64,000 nucleotides of DNA, taken from positions 1 through 64,000 of the forward strand of contig NZ_MUMI01000023.1 in assembly GCF_002155975.1 (NCBI RefSeq), in the 5' to 3' direction. A program made the translations under genes and the position numbers. Shown one piece after another: positions 18,432-28,430 of the stretch. Each line of letters opens with the position of its first letter. Positions within the stretch are counted from its first letter, which is position 1. The DNA comes from Amycolatopsis kentuckyensis. Its GTDB lineage: Bacteria > Actinomycetota > Actinomycetes > Mycobacteriales > Pseudonocardiaceae. The notes under the pieces are model-generated. The model worked only from the letters and a program-made list of their open reading frames with translations, did no database searches and had not been told where the DNA came from.

Positions 18432-18680
18432 TCAGAAAACGATGAAGAAGACGAGGCGTCGGGCCTGCCAGGTCCAGATCCGATACGCGTAGTACCCGGT
18501 TGCGCCGGCCAGGGCCAGTCCCACCAGGCCTTGGCCGACCATGTTCGTGTTGAACATGGTGAAGGCGCCGATGATCAAGGCTAGTGTCCAAAAGGTCCAC
18601 GTGAGTCCGTAAAATGCTCGCTTGCCCTGACTGTAAGGAGTTCTGGGACGGTTCGCAGTCGATTGCGGATTGTTGGTCAT
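18432..18680 (-). CDS. Small two-TM membrane protein, function unknown
   Basis: An 82-residue protein whose start is supported by AGGAG six bases upstream. It has a polar N terminus (about 1-22) rich in Asn, Pro and Arg, then two hydrophobic segments (about 25-45 and 48-68) and a short basic/aromatic tail. I do not recognise a family. The surrounding DNA (about 18.4-18.9 kb) is visibly richer in A/T than the flanking genes. The 269-base gap to the pseudokinase gene on the other strand would hold both promoters, though I see no convincing -35/-10 pair there. The arrangement suggests, but does not show, a link to the pseudokinase. Confidence 0.7.
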   Translation of the reverse strand: MTNNPQSTANRPRTPYSQGKRAFYGLTWTFWTLALIIGAFTMFNTNMVGQGLVGLALAGATGYYAYRIWTWQARRLVFFIVF

Positions 18681-18949
18681 TTTTTCTCCTAGGCTCGACG
18701 GGTGTTTCCCGATAGTCGAATTGCCCCTTCGGCTCGTTGCGCATCAGTCGATTCTGTCCGGCAGATGTCATGTCGATCGTCAACCTCGTCGAGGCGCTTC
18801 GCGTTGCCTCTTCCGGGGAGTGGTCAGAATCATGACAATGCCGGGACGCTCCCCTTCTTCTGTAGCGAAAATGGGGGCGGGGCCGATTATCGTGCCGCGA
18901 CGCAAGTGAGGTCGCGCGGATGATCGGGCTGTCGAAGGGGAGAGCGCGC

Positions 18950-20698
18950 ATGGAACCTGAGTTCGCCGGGCGGTACCGGCTCGGCGCTGACCTGGGTCAG
19001 GGGCCGTGGGGCGTCATCAGGGCCGCGGTGGATCCGGACGGGCGGGAGGTGGCGTGCAGGCAGCTGCGGGCCGACCTCGCCGGGGGAGGAGAAGCGACCG
19101 CGAACTTCATGCGTGAACAGTCCGTCCTGGTCGGACTCGTCAACCCTCACCTGGTGACCCTGCACGATCTTCTCGTCGAAGACGAGCTTGTGACGCTGGT
19201 TCTGGACCTGGTGCACGGTGGTTCACTGCGCGATCGGCTCACCGCTTCGGGAACGTTGCTGCCGAAAGAAATCGCCCGGATCGCCGCCGGGGTCGCTGCC
19301 GCGCTGCACGCGATCCACGAGCTGGGAGTGGTACACGGCGACGTACGCCCGGAAAGCGTGGTGATGGACGATTCCGGAGCCGTTCGCGTGCCGAGGCTCA
19401 CCGGTGCCGGCTTGTTCCGCGTCGCTCCGAAAGAGCCGCAGGTCTCGATGAGGGCGGCATCGAAGTACCTCGCGCCGGAAATCGTTGCCGGCGGCGAGCC
19501 GACCACGGCGACCGACCTCTACGCGCTCGGCGTCATGATTTACGAACTTTATTGCGGAGTTGCCCCGTTTCCCGGCGGATACGTGCGGCGTGCGGACGAG
19601 GAACCCGGGAGGCCGGGCGAGATGCCGGGCGCGCTCTGGGATGTCGTGAGGGTGTTGCTCGCGGTGAAACCGGCGACGCGCCCGGCCGCCGACCGGATCG
19701 CTGCGGTTCTCGACGCGATGGCGCCGGATCTCGCGAACAGTCCGGTCGGGCCGCGGCTGGAACGCCCGCCGCTGCCGACTTATGCGAAGCAGCAGAACCG
19801 GACCGGGGCGATTCAGTCGCCGGGGATCGGAGAACAGGTGTTCGGCTCCCCTTACGTCGGCCCGCCGTCGCCCCCGCGATCCAGGAGAAAACTGATTCCC
19901 CTCGCGGTCGCCGGGGTAGTGGCCGTGGCCGGGGTGATCACTGCCTTGAGCGTCGGCTCCACGTCGGCGCCGCCTGCGGCCCCTCCGGTCGCCGCGGGAT
20001 CCGCGTCCCCGGTGGTGACCTCCTCCGAAGCAGCCACGACCACCACTTCGGCACCCCCGAGCGTCGCACCCGACCTCGTCGGCAAGAAGCTGGCGGACGC
20101 GCAGGACATGCTGGGGACCGGCGTCCAGATCGAGACGGTCAATTCCATCGAGCAGACCGCCGCCGCGGGTACGGTGATCGATCAGGACCCGAAGGCGGGC
20201 GCCTCGCTGAACGGGCACATCAAACTGACTGTTGCGCAGGCCGCTGTCGAGGTCTACCTGGCCGATCTGCGACCGGTGAACGGGAGTTCCTGGTCGAACG
20301 ACAGCCAGCCGGGGAACATCGCGGGGAAGAGCTACCTGCACACGGTTTCGAGAGGCGTTTCTTCTTGCCCCGAGACGGGGGCGATCGAGTACAACGTCTC
20401 CAAGGGGTACCGCAAGTTCGTCTCGACGGCGGGCATGGACGACAACTCCGGCGATGCGGGACTGAAGGTGCAGTTCGAAGTGTTCGGGGACGGCCGCAAG
20501 CTGACGTCCGCGACGTTGGAGCTGGGGAAGGCGACACCGATCGACGTCGACGTGAGCGGCGTCCTGCGGTTGCGGTTGTCGTGGCAGGTCGTCAACCCGA
20601 ACTGCCGAGACGGTGTCGGAGGCGATGCCTTCGACCTGGGGGAGGCGAAACTGCTCGGCTTGCCGGGGGAAGCGCCCACCCCGACGACGACGAGCTGA
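18950..20698 (+). CDS. Membrane pseudokinase with PASTA and extracellular NPCBM-like domain
   Basis: A 582-residue protein. ATG 18950 is preferred (GGGGAG seven bases upstream); ATG 18920 is possible. A kinase fold spans about 9-262. GQGPWG (16-21) and APE (175-177) persist, but the VAIK lysine reads Arg37, HRD reads HGD (129-131), the metal-binding Asn is Ser136, and DFG is LTG (150-152), so the Mg-binding Asp is lost and catalysis is doubtful. One TM helix (about 315-334) leads to a Thr/Ser/Pro linker, one PASTA repeat (about 371-429) and an NPCBM-type beta-sandwich (about 434-575). PASTA domains bind muropeptides or glycan strands. The last domain is homologous to that of the convergent SEFIR protein (EYNVSKGYRKF versus EYNLSRRYRRF). 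A receptor-like sensor is inferred. Confidence 0.82.
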   Translation: MEPEFAGRYRLGADLGQGPWGVIRAAVDPDGREVACRQLRADLAGGGEATANFMREQSVLVGLVNPHLVTLHDLLVEDELVTLVLDLVHGGSLRDRLTASGTLLPKEIARIAAGVAAALHAIHELGVVHGDVRPESVVMDDSGAVRVPRLTGAGLFRVAPKEPQVSMRAASKYLAPEIVAGGEPTTATDLYALGVMIYELYCGVAPFPGGYVRRADEEPGRPGEMPGALWDVVRVLLAVKPATRPAADRIAAVLDAMAPDLANSPVGPRLERPPLPTYAKQQNRTGAIQSPGIGEQVFGSPYVGPPSPPRSRRKLIPLAVAGVVAVAGVITALSVGSTSAPPAAPPVAAGSASPVVTSSEAATTTTSAPPSVAPDLVGKKLADAQDMLGTGVQIETVNSIEQTAAAGTVIDQDPKAGASLNGHIKLTVAQAAVEVYLADLRPVNGSSWSNDSQPGNIAGKSYLHTVSRGVSSCPETGAIEYNVSKGYRKFVSTAGMDDNSGDAGLKVQFEVFGDGRKLTSATLELGKATPIDVDVSGVLRLRLSWQVVNPNCRDGVGGDAFDLGEAKLLGLPGEAPTPTTTS

Positions 20699-20710
20699 TC
20701 GTCCGGGTCG

Positions 20711-20743
20711 CGGGGCTCGGCACCTGGCTGGTGCCGAGCCCCG
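20711..20743. terminator. Bidirectional terminator between pseudokinase and SEFIR genes
   Basis: A perfect 14-bp stem (20711-20724 with 20730-20743) and a 5-base loop lie between the two convergent stop codons, 12 bases from one and four from the other. Confidence 0.8.
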
Positions 20744-20747
20744 CCGG

Positions 20748-21752
20748 CTATTCGACGAGTGCCGGGTCGCCCCATCCCAGTGACGGAAGCTGGTTCGACT
20801 TCCCGACCGCCATCGCCGCCCCGGCGGCCAGCGGGTGCACCGTCATTCCGGGTCGCCACGCGACGAGCTTCATCCGCAACACGTTGGTGAGGTCGCACTG
20901 GATCCAGGCCGGCTCGCCCATCCGGGCTTCGAACTGGCCCTGCGGCACGTTGTCGAGGAACACCTGGAAGTAGCCGACCTGGTCTGCTTCGTCAGCGTCG
21001 TCGAGCACTCCGGCGACCGACTCGAAACGGCGGTACCGCCGGCTCAGGTTGTACTCGACGACGCCCTGCGGATCGTTGGCGAAGAGCTGTGGCCGGTACA
21101 CGATGCTGGTGCCCCGGTGCATCCCGTCGATTTCGGCACCGGTGAACCGGATGTCCGATGTGCGGGCGACCGGCTGCAGGACGGTCGTGAGCAACTGTGC
21201 ACCCGACGCCGGTCTGTCCAGCGGCCGGTTCGCGTGCCACGCGCCGACCCACTCCCCGATTTTCGGCGGCGCGAAACGGGGAACACCGGTGAACGCCGCC
21301 AGCAGGCTCGCGGCGCCCTCGAGAGTGAATTCCGTGATCTCATACCGCGTGGTGGAGTGCGCGTTGAGGAACGAGGGGATTTCGTCGACCCTGCGCCCGG
21401 GAAGCACCACCGGGAGAATGCGTCGAGTCCCTCGCGGGAGATCCCTCGTCAGGTTGTCCCTGATCATCGCGGCTTCGAACTGGGAACCGCGGCCGACGTC
21501 GGCGACCTCGTCGCCTTCGGCGCGGCGCTTGTAGGCGGGAGAGGCGATGGCCAGCACGAAATCGGCCTTGGTGAGGTGCTGGGACGCCCAGAGCGACCAG
21601 TCGAGCCGGGGGCCGTCGACCCATTGGTCGAAAAAGACTTCAACCCCGAGTTGGGCTTGCAAGAAAGTGGCGAACTGGCGAACCAGATCTTGATGCTCAA
21701 CCGAGTCCTGTGCATAACTGAGGAAGACTCGGGGGTGTTCTCCGATGCTCAT
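20748..21752 (-). CDS. SEFIR (TIR-like) domain protein with C-terminal NPCBM-like domain
   Basis: A 334-residue protein starting at ATG 21752 with AAGGAAA upstream. Residues about 7-155 read as a SEFIR/TIR fold: RVFLSYAQDSVEHQDLV, FFDQWVDGPRLDWSLW, TKADFVLAIASPAYKRRA, GRGSQFEAAMIRDNL and a final RRILPVVLPG strand. Residues about 195-320 match the NPCBM-like domain of the convergent pseudokinase (VVEYNLSRRYRRFESVAGVLD; CDLTNVLRMKLVAW). No signal peptide or TM segment is visible, so it should be cytosolic. Bacterial TIR/SEFIR domains act in immune signalling or NAD breakdown, but whether this one is enzymatic is unclear. It is convergent with the pseudokinase and may respond to a shared ligand type (inference). 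Confidence 0.82.
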   Translation of the reverse strand: MSIGEHPRVFLSYAQDSVEHQDLVRQFATFLQAQLGVEVFFDQWVDGPRLDWSLWASQHLTKADFVLAIASPAYKRRAEGDEVADVGRGSQFEAAMIRDNLTRDLPRGTRRILPVVLPGRRVDEIPSFLNAHSTTRYEITEFTLEGAASLLAAFTGVPRFAPPKIGEWVGAWHANRPLDRPASGAQLLTTVLQPVARTSDIRFTGAEIDGMHRGTSIVYRPQLFANDPQGVVEYNLSRRYRRFESVAGVLDDADEADQVGYFQVFLDNVPQGQFEARMGEPAWIQCDLTNVLRMKLVAWRPGMTVHPLAAGAAMAVGKSNQLPSLGWGDPALVE

Positions 21753-21973
21753 CTGGGCGTTTCCTTCAATCGCCGGACGGAATTGTCCACGATTGAACAG
21801 CAAGAAACGCGATGGGGTGGGGCGCGCGGCCGATTGTCCAGCTTCTGTCCCATTCCCCGATCGGTGACGGACGGTGACGGCCCGGTTCGCCTTTCCCGGC
21901 GTCCGTGATCGGCGCACCGGCGCCCGGGAGGCGGCGGCTTTACCTGGTCAGCCGGGGGTTACCCTGGAAGCCG

Positions 21974-23467
21974 ATGACCGAGAACCAGGCACCCAGGGCG
22001 TACCAGATCCGCACCTTCGGCTGCCAGATGAACGTGCACGACTCCGAGCGCCTCGCCGGGCAGCTCGAGGACGCGGGCTACGTGCCGGCCACCGCCGGGG
22101 CCAAGCCCGACCTGATCGTGTTCAACACCTGCGCCGTCCGGGAGAACGCGGACAACAAGCTGTACGGCACGCTCGGGCACCTGCGCCCGGACAAGGTCGC
22201 GAACCCCGACCTGCAGATCGCCGTCGGCGGGTGTCTGGCGCAGAAGGACCGGGGCGAGATCGTCAAGCGGGCGCCGTGGGTCGACGTCGTGTTCGGGACG
22301 CACAACATCGGGTCGCTGCCCACGCTGCTCGAACGCGCCCGGCACAACGCCGAGGCCGAGGTCGAGATCCTCGAATCGCTCGAGACCTTCCCCTCGACGC
22401 TGCCCGCGCGGCGCGAATCGTCCTACGCGAGCTGGGTGTCCGTTTCGGTCGGGTGCAACAACACCTGCACCTTCTGCATCGTCCCCGCCCTGCGCGGCAA
22501 GGAACGCGACCGGCGGCCCGGCGAGATCCTCGCCGAGGTCGAGGCGCTCGTCGCCGAGGGCGTGCTCGAGGTCACCCTGCTCGGCCAGAACGTCAACTCC
22601 TACGGCGTCGAATTCGGCGACAGGCTGGCGTTCGGGAAGCTGCTGCGCGCGTGCGGGACCGTCGACGGCCTCGAGCGCGTCCGGTTCACCTCGCCGCACC
22701 CGGCGGCGTTCACCTCCGACGTCATCGACGCCATGGCCGCGACCCCGAACGTCTGCCACCAGCTGCACATGCCGCTGCAGTCCGGGTCCGACCGGGTGCT
22801 GCGCGAAATGAAGCGCTCCTACCGTTCGGCGCGCTTCCTGAACATCCTCGACGAGGTCCGCACGGCCATGCCGGACGCGGCGATCACCACCGACATCATC
22901 GTCGGCTTCCCCGGCGAGACGGAGGAGGACTTCCAGGCGACCCTGGACGTCGTGGCGCAGGCCCGCTTCTCCAGCGCGTTCACGTTCCAGTACTCGAAGC
23001 GCCCCGGCACGCCGGCCGCGACGATGGACGGCCAGCTGCCGAAGGAGGTCGTGCAGGAGCGCTACGAACGCTTGGTCGAGCTGCAGAACGCGATCTCCTG
23101 GGAAGAGAACAAGAAGATCGTCGGCCGCACCGTCGAGCTGCTGGTCGCCGCGGGCGAGGGCCGCAAGGACGCCGAGACGCACCGCATGAGCGGCCGCGCC
23201 CGCGACGGCCGCCTGGTGCACTTCACGCCGACCGGCGCCCACGTCGACCGCGCGGTCCGCCCGGGCGACGTCGTCGAGACGGTCGTCACCTACGGCGCCC
23301 CGCACCACCTGGTGGCCGACGGCGATCTGCTGTCGCACCGCCGGACGCGGGCGGGCGACAACGCGGAGGCCGGTCTGCGGCCGAAGACGAGCGGCGTCAC
23401 GCTGGGCCTGCCGGGCTTCGGTGCCCCCGCGGTCCAGCCCGAACCGGTGAGTGGGTGTGCGCTGTGA
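21974..23467 (+). CDS. miaB: tRNA-2-methylthio-N6-dimethylallyladenosine synthase MiaB
   Basis: A 497-residue radical-SAM methylthiotransferase that adds the 2-methylthio group to i6A37 in tRNAs reading UNN codons. The N-terminal UPF0004 domain has its three cluster cysteines ([20 protein letters not shown]), the radical-SAM CxxxCxxC motif is CNNTCTFC, and a TRAM domain covers about 375-445. ATG 21974 begins [20 protein letters not shown] as expected for the family. The gene overlaps the downstream membrane-protein gene by four bases (GTGA). It works on the product of MiaA, encoded at 26109. The C-terminal 45 residues are low complexity. Confidence 0.96.
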   Translation: MTENQAPRAYQIRTFGCQMNVHDSERLAGQLEDAGYVPATAGAKPDLIVFNTCAVRENADNKLYGTLGHLRPDKVANPDLQIAVGGCLAQKDRGEIVKRAPWVDVVFGTHNIGSLPTLLERARHNAEAEVEILESLETFPSTLPARRESSYASWVSVSVGCNNTCTFCIVPALRGKERDRRPGEILAEVEALVAEGVLEVTLLGQNVNSYGVEFGDRLAFGKLLRACGTVDGLERVRFTSPHPAAFTSDVIDAMAATPNVCHQLHMPLQSGSDRVLREMKRSYRSARFLNILDEVRTAMPDAAITTDIIVGFPGETEEDFQATLDVVAQARFSSAFTFQYSKRPGTPAATMDGQLPKEVVQERYERLVELQNAISWEENKKIVGRTVELLVAAGEGRKDAETHRMSGRARDGRLVHFTPTGAHVDRAVRPGDVVETVVTYGAPHHLVADGDLLSHRRTRAGDNAEAGLRPKTSGVTLGLPGFGAPAVQPEPVSGCAL

Positions 23468-23937
23468 CCGAGTCGCGAGGCAACGGCGAGCTGGCCGAGC
23501 TGGCGGCCGAGATCGACGAAGCGGGCGAGCGAGCGTCCCGCACGGTGGAGCTGGGCCGCCGCGGGTTCACCATCGCGGTGTTCGCGTTCGTGCTGCTGAT
23601 CTGCCAGATCCTCCCGTGGGTCGGCGACCACGCGGGCTGGCAGGTCCTGGCCGGAGAGGGCGGCGGCATCCCCCAGCTGTTCGCGGCGACGTCGACGGGT
23701 GTCGGCATCCTGGCCTCGGCGCTGGCCCTGGTGACGCGCCGCTGGTGGCTGTCCTGGGTCTGCGCGGCGGGCGGCTGGTTCGCCTCGGTGGACGGGCTGC
23801 TGGCCATTTGGTCCCAGCAGTCGTCCCACGCCCCGGGCTCCGCGGGCGGCGGCCCGGGGATCGGCATGGTGATCGCCTGGATCGCGATGATCTGCCTGGC
23901 GGTCTCGTGGATGCGCACGGCGTTTTCGCGGTCGTGA
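23464..23937 (+). CDS. Conserved membrane protein of the miaB operon (Rv2732c-like)
   Basis: A 157-residue protein starting at GTG within the GTGA overlap with miaB. A short acidic N-terminal helix (about 5-25) precedes four hydrophobic segments ([16 protein letters not shown], a middle pair around [11 protein letters not shown] and [15 protein letters not shown], and [17 protein letters not shown]). Mycobacteria carry a membrane protein gene in the same place (Rv2732c next to miaB), so orthology by position is likely. Function unknown. Confidence 0.8.
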   Translation: MTESRGNGELAELAAEIDEAGERASRTVELGRRGFTIAVFAFVLLICQILPWVGDHAGWQVLAGEGGGIPQLFAATSTGVGILASALALVTRRWWLSWVCAAGGWFASVDGLLAIWSQQSSHAPGSAGGGPGIGMVIAWIAMICLAVSWMRTAFSRS

Positions 23938-23955
23938 GGCCGGTGGGGACCGGGT

Positions 23956-24393
23956 TCAGCCGACGCGCAGGGTGAGCGTGCTGGCCGAATAGGCGGCGGC
24001 GTAGAGCGTGGTCTCGGGGTGGAAGAGCCGCAGCGAGACGGTGGCGCTCAGGCTAAAGCTGAGGCTGAGCGAGAACCCGCCGTTGGGCCGGCAGGTGGTG
24101 TCGGCGATGTTCACCCAGGCCCCGGCCTGCAGCTGCTGCACGATGACGGCCTCGACGCTCCCTTCGGAGCGGGCGGCGTCGAGCACCTTCAGGTTGCCCT
24201 TGAGGTCGACCTTCTCGTTGACCTTGACGTGGTCCTTGGAGAGCTTCCCGTCGATCTTGACCTTCCCCTTGCCCGCTTCGGTGGCCGAGGAGAGCGGGGC
24301 GGCCCCGGCGGGGGCGGCGAGCGCGGGAGCGAGCCCGGCGAGAGCGACGGTGACCGCCAGAGCGGCGAGAATCTTGCGGGGTGTCCTGATCAT
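23956..24393 (-). CDS. Small secreted protein, function unknown
   Basis: A 145-residue protein with a clear Sec signal (MIRTPRKILAALAVTVALAG, ending about APAGA|AP at 32). The mature part opens with a Lys/Asp-rich stretch (GKGKVKIDGKLSKDHVKVNE) and continues as a predicted beta-sandwich (VEAVIVQQLQAGAWVNI, SLSLSFSLSATVSLRLF). It resembles the short exported beta-proteins common in Pseudonocardiaceae, without a named family. No good ribosome-binding site is visible before ATG 24393, so the start is less certain than the frame. Confidence 0.6.
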   Translation of the reverse strand: MIRTPRKILAALAVTVALAGLAPALAAPAGAAPLSSATEAGKGKVKIDGKLSKDHVKVNEKVDLKGNLKVLDAARSEGSVEAVIVQQLQAGAWVNIADTTCRPNGGFSLSLSFSLSATVSLRLFHPETTLYAAAYSASTLTLRVG

Positions 24394-24528
24394 GAGCAGA
24401 GTGCAGCACCGGGAGCGGACCCGAGCGCGCGGTGACCCCCGGTCGGGGTGCTGACCGAACCTCTTCGGGTGTTTCCGCTTGCCGACAGCACCGCTTGCCG
24501 ACAGCGCCGTCGAAGGTCGTGAACGCGG

Positions 24529-24571
24529 CGAAGGCCGCATCCGGGACGCCGGTCCCCGGATGCGGCCTTCG
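24529..24571 (-). terminator. Hairpin terminator of the DUF349 gene
   Basis: A perfect 17-bp stem (24529-24545 with 24555-24571) and a 9-base loop start six bases after the stop codon of the minus-strand DUF349 gene. Confidence 0.8.
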
Positions 24572-24577
24572 GCGATT

Positions 24578-25891
24578 TCAGCGGTCGGCGACCGCCGCTT
24601 CCGCGGCCTGCAGCCACTCCCGCCACTGGGCCGCCTGCTCGTCGGCCTTCTTCGCCCGCCGCTCGTCCCCGGCCGCGCGGGCCTTCGCCGCCTGCGACTC
24701 GAACTGCTCCACCCGCTCCCGGAACTGCGCCGCCCGGGCCTGGGCCTCCGGGTCCGTCTTCCGCCACCGCGAGTCCTCGGCCGACTTGACCGCGTCCTGG
24801 ACCGCCTTCAACCGGCCGTCCAGCTCGCGGATGCGCTCGCGGGGGACCTTGCCGATCTCGTCCCACTGCTCCTGGATGCGCCGCAACGCGCTCTTCGCCG
24901 CCTCCAGGTTGGCCGCCGCGTCGATCTTCTCGGCCTCGACCAGCAGCTCCTCCTTGCGGGCCGCGTTCGCGCCGAACTCGGCGTCGCGCTCGGAGAACAC
25001 CGCGGACCGGCGGGCGAAGAACTTGTCCTGTGCCGCGCGGAACCGCTGCCACAGCGCCTCGTCGCTGTCCTTCGGCGCCCGGCCGGCCGCCTTCCACTCG
25101 GTCATCAGGTCCTTGTAGCGGCCCGCCGTCTCGCCCCAGTCCTCGGACTCGCTGATGGCCTCGGCCTCGGCGATGAGCTCTTCCTTGCGCTGCTTGGCCG
25201 ACGCGCGCTGCTTGTCCAGCTCGGCGAAGTGCGAGCCGCGACGGCGGTTGAAGCCCTCGCGGGCCTTCGAGAACCGCTTCCACAGCTCGTCGTCGGTCTT
25301 GCGGTCGACGCCCTTGACCGTCTTCCACTCGTCCAGGATCGCGCGCAGCCGGTCGCCCGCCGCCTTCCACTGGGTGGAGTCGGCCGCGATCTTCTCGGCC
25401 TCCTCGGCCAGCGCCTGCTTGCGCGCGACCGCCGCCGCCCGTGCTTCCTCGCGCTCCGCCTTCGCGCTGGCCAGCGCCTTCTCGGCGTGCCCGATGACGT
25501 ACTCCAGCCGCGCGGCGAGCGCGGCCAGGTCGCCGACCACGGCCGCCTCGGCCAGGCCGTCGCGGATCTGGGTGGCGCTCGACAGCGCGTGCTTCGGGTC
25601 GCCGGCCCCGGAGATCAGCCGGGTCTCCAGCAGCTCGACCTCGGTGCGCACGTCGTCGAACCGGCGGGCGTAGTGCACCAAGCCCTCGTCGGGGCTGCCG
25701 GCCTGCCAGACGCCGACGGCGCGCTCGCCCTCGGCGGTGACGACGTAGACGGTGCCCTCGTCGTCGATCCGGCCCCAGGTCGACGGGGTGGGTTCGGCGG
25801 GCGGCACGGGCGGGGCGGCGTGCCCGGCGTGCAGCGCGTGCGGCACCGGGTGCGGGGCCGGGGTACCGGTGGAAGTGTTCTCCTGGGCCAT
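24578..25891 (-). CDS. DUF349 helical-repeat protein
   Basis: A 437-residue protein starting at ATG 25891 with AAGGAG upstream. After a Pro/His/Ala-rich N terminus (about 1-40) and a small domain (WGRIDDEGTVYVVTAEGE), it consists of DUF349 units, each with the pattern W-x-x-x-G-x-x-x-x/LWxRFxxAxDxFF (for example WKAAGRAPKDSDEALWQRFRAAQDKFFARR). These form long helices, and most of the protein is charged coiled coil. Mycobacterium tuberculosis has a DUF349 gene (Rv2731) at the same place next to miaB and before miaA. The molecular role is unknown. The leader contains two stacked hairpins (25914-25950). Confidence 0.85.
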   Translation of the reverse strand: MAQENTSTGTPAPHPVPHALHAGHAAPPVPPAEPTPSTWGRIDDEGTVYVVTAEGERAVGVWQAGSPDEGLVHYARRFDDVRTEVELLETRLISGAGDPKHALSSATQIRDGLAEAAVVGDLAALAARLEYVIGHAEKALASAKAEREEARAAAVARKQALAEEAEKIAADSTQWKAAGDRLRAILDEWKTVKGVDRKTDDELWKRFSKAREGFNRRRGSHFAELDKQRASAKQRKEELIAEAEAISESEDWGETAGRYKDLMTEWKAAGRAPKDSDEALWQRFRAAQDKFFARRSAVFSERDAEFGANAARKEELLVEAEKIDAAANLEAAKSALRRIQEQWDEIGKVPRERIRELDGRLKAVQDAVKSAEDSRWRKTDPEAQARAAQFRERVEQFESQAAKARAAGDERRAKKADEQAAQWREWLQAAEAAVADR

Positions 25892-25913
25892 CGCAGGCTC
25901 CTTATCGCCTGTA

Positions 25914-25950
25914 CGCCCGCGGGTGCGGGCGCCCCGCCGCGAAGCGGGGC
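25914..25950 (-). promoter_or_regulatory. Two tandem hairpins in the DUF349 leader
   Basis: CGCCCGC-GGGT-GCGGGCG (25914-25931) and GCCCCGC-N6-GCGGGGC (25931-25950) abut, 23 bases upstream of the start codon. They could act in the leader RNA or be chance in GC-rich DNA. Confidence 0.35.
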
Positions 25951-26108
25951 CGGGTAATGCGGTCGTCACGGGCCGTGCTCGGATGCTACGGCCCCACGCG
26001 GCATTCAAGCAGCTCAGCGCGCACCGTGGTACTGGATGGGCCACTCGAAGCTCGTGATCCTACTTCCGGTGGACGCTCCGTGTCGGCCCGCAGGTATCGT
26101 CAGCCGCC

Positions 26109-27020
<912 letters not shown>

Positions 27021-27029
27021 TCTGGCCCC

Positions 27030-27857
27030 ATGGGCGGAATCGAGTTCCTCAAGGGGCACGGCACGCAAAACGACTTCGTGCTGCTCCCCGATCCGGCGGG
27101 CCGCCTCGAGCTGACCGAAGCCAGGGTCGCCGCGCTGTGCGACCGCCAGCGCGGCCTCGGGGCCGACGGCGTGCTGCGCGTGGTGCGCGCCGCGGCGATC
27201 GGCGAGCCGTCCGCGGGCGAGTGGTTCATGGACTACCGCAACGCCGACGGGTCGATCGCGGAGATGTGCGGCAACGGCGTGCGCGTGTTCGCCCGCTACC
27301 TGGTCGACGCCGGCCTGGCGGCCGAAGGCGAGTTCGTCGTCGGCACCCGCGCGGGCGACCGCCCGGTCGTGGTGCACCCGGACCGCTCGGTGACCGTGCA
27401 GATGGGGCCGGCGACGATCACCGGCACGTCGGTCACGGTGGTGGCCGGCCGCCCGTTCTCCGGCGTGGCGGTCAACGTCGGCAACCCGCACCTGGTGTCG
27501 CTGCTCGACGACGACGTGGCGGGGCTCGACCTGCGCGACCAGCCCGACTTCGACCACGACCTGTTCCCCGACGGCGTGAACCTCGAGTTCATCAACTGCC
27601 TCGGCGAAGGCGCGCTGCGGATGCGCGTGCACGAGCGCGGCGTGGGGGAGACGCGGGCGTGCGGCACCGGCACGGTCGCCGCGGTGGCGGCCGCCTTCCA
27701 CCTGGCGGGCACCGACACCGGGGCCTCCACTGTGGACATCCCGGGCGGCCGGGTCGAGGTCACGGTGTCGCGCGGCGCGTCGACGCTGTCGGGCCCGGCG
27801 GAGATCGTGGCCCGCGGCGAAATCGACGAAGCCTGGTGGGCCGCCGCCGGCTCGTAA
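27030..27857 (+). CDS. dapF: Diaminopimelate epimerase DapF
   Basis: A 275-residue protein converting LL- to meso-diaminopimelate for lysine and peptidoglycan synthesis. Both catalytic cysteines are present: EMCGNGVR (Cys80) and ETRACGTGT (Cys211). [14 protein letters not shown] at the N terminus and VGNPHLV match the family. It follows miaA by nine bases. In related genomes hflX follows closely; here about 5.8 kb separates them, starting with an IS remnant right after the dapF stop. Confidence 0.96.
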   Translation: MGGIEFLKGHGTQNDFVLLPDPAGRLELTEARVAALCDRQRGLGADGVLRVVRAAAIGEPSAGEWFMDYRNADGSIAEMCGNGVRVFARYLVDAGLAAEGEFVVGTRAGDRPVVVHPDRSVTVQMGPATITGTSVTVVAGRPFSGVAVNVGNPHLVSLLDDDVAGLDLRDQPDFDHDLFPDGVNLEFINCLGEGALRMRVHERGVGETRACGTGTVAAVAAAFHLAGTDTGASTVDIPGGRVEVTVSRGASTLSGPAEIVARGEIDEAWWAAAGS

Positions 27858-27864
27858 CGGCTAG

Positions 27865-28430
27865 GGCGTGTCTGACACGGTGTCGGTGGATTCGACGATC
27901 GCGGGCCCATCAGCACGCCACCAACATCACTCGCCCCACAGGGGGCTGGGTCGAACTACACCGATCTACTCGCCGAGCCGCCTGACCACGCGATCGGTCG
28001 CTCCCGCGGCGGCTGGAGCACCAAAGTGCACCACCTCGTCGACGAGAACGGCCGACCGCTGGTGGCTCTGGTCGGCCCCGGTCAGGCCGGTGACGCGCCG
28101 ATGTTCCCGCACCTCATGCGCCATCTGCGCGTCGCTCGGCTTGGACGTGGCCAAGCCCGCACCCGTCCGCGTCCGCGGCGACAAGGCCTACTCCTCGCGG
28201 GCGATCCGCAGGCATCTTCGTGCACGCGGAATCACCGCCGTGATCCCCGAACCAGCAGACCAGGCCGGGCACCGCAAACGCCGCGGTTCCCGCGGCGGCC
28301 GCCCACCGGCATTCGACCCGGTGGACTACCGCGGCCTGGCTACTCGCTACGACAAGCTTGCCATCGTCTACCGATCAGCAGTCGTCCTGCCCGCGGTGGT
28401 CACCTGGACCAAGACATTGTCAGACACGCG
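27865..28430. mobile_element. Internally deleted IS5/IS427-type element with CTAG target duplication
   Basis: The terminal inverted repeats are GGCGTGTCTGACA (27865-27877) and its mirror TGTCAGACACGCG (28418-28430), 12 of 13 matching. CTAG flanks both ends (27861-27864 and 28431-28434), the duplication typical of the IS427 group. At 566 bp it is shorter than the roughly 850 bp of intact relatives. The right CTAG contains the stop codon of the flanking phosphotransferase gene, so insertion reproduced that stop. The transposase inside is broken, so movement would need a helper in trans. Confidence 0.85.
27868..28426 (+). pseudogene. Broken IS5-family transposase
   Basis: Pieces of a DDE transposase appear in three frames. 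SDTVSVDSTI (first catalytic Asp) lies at about 27868-27900. AHQHATNITRPTGGWVELH follows in a second frame and HAIGRSRGGWSTKVHHLVDENG in a third, up to about 28150. RVRGDKAYSSRAIRRHLRARGITAVIPEP (second Asp) then runs in the first frame to the end. In VDYRGLATRYDK, the segment that normally carries NVVERxFN is missing, which removes the catalytic Glu. At least two frameshifts plus this deletion make it inactive. Confidence 0.85.

Noticed and set aside
21784-21792. TTGTCCACG as a DnaA box near the SEFIR gene
   Set aside because: A single isolated near match without phasing or partners is expected by chance.
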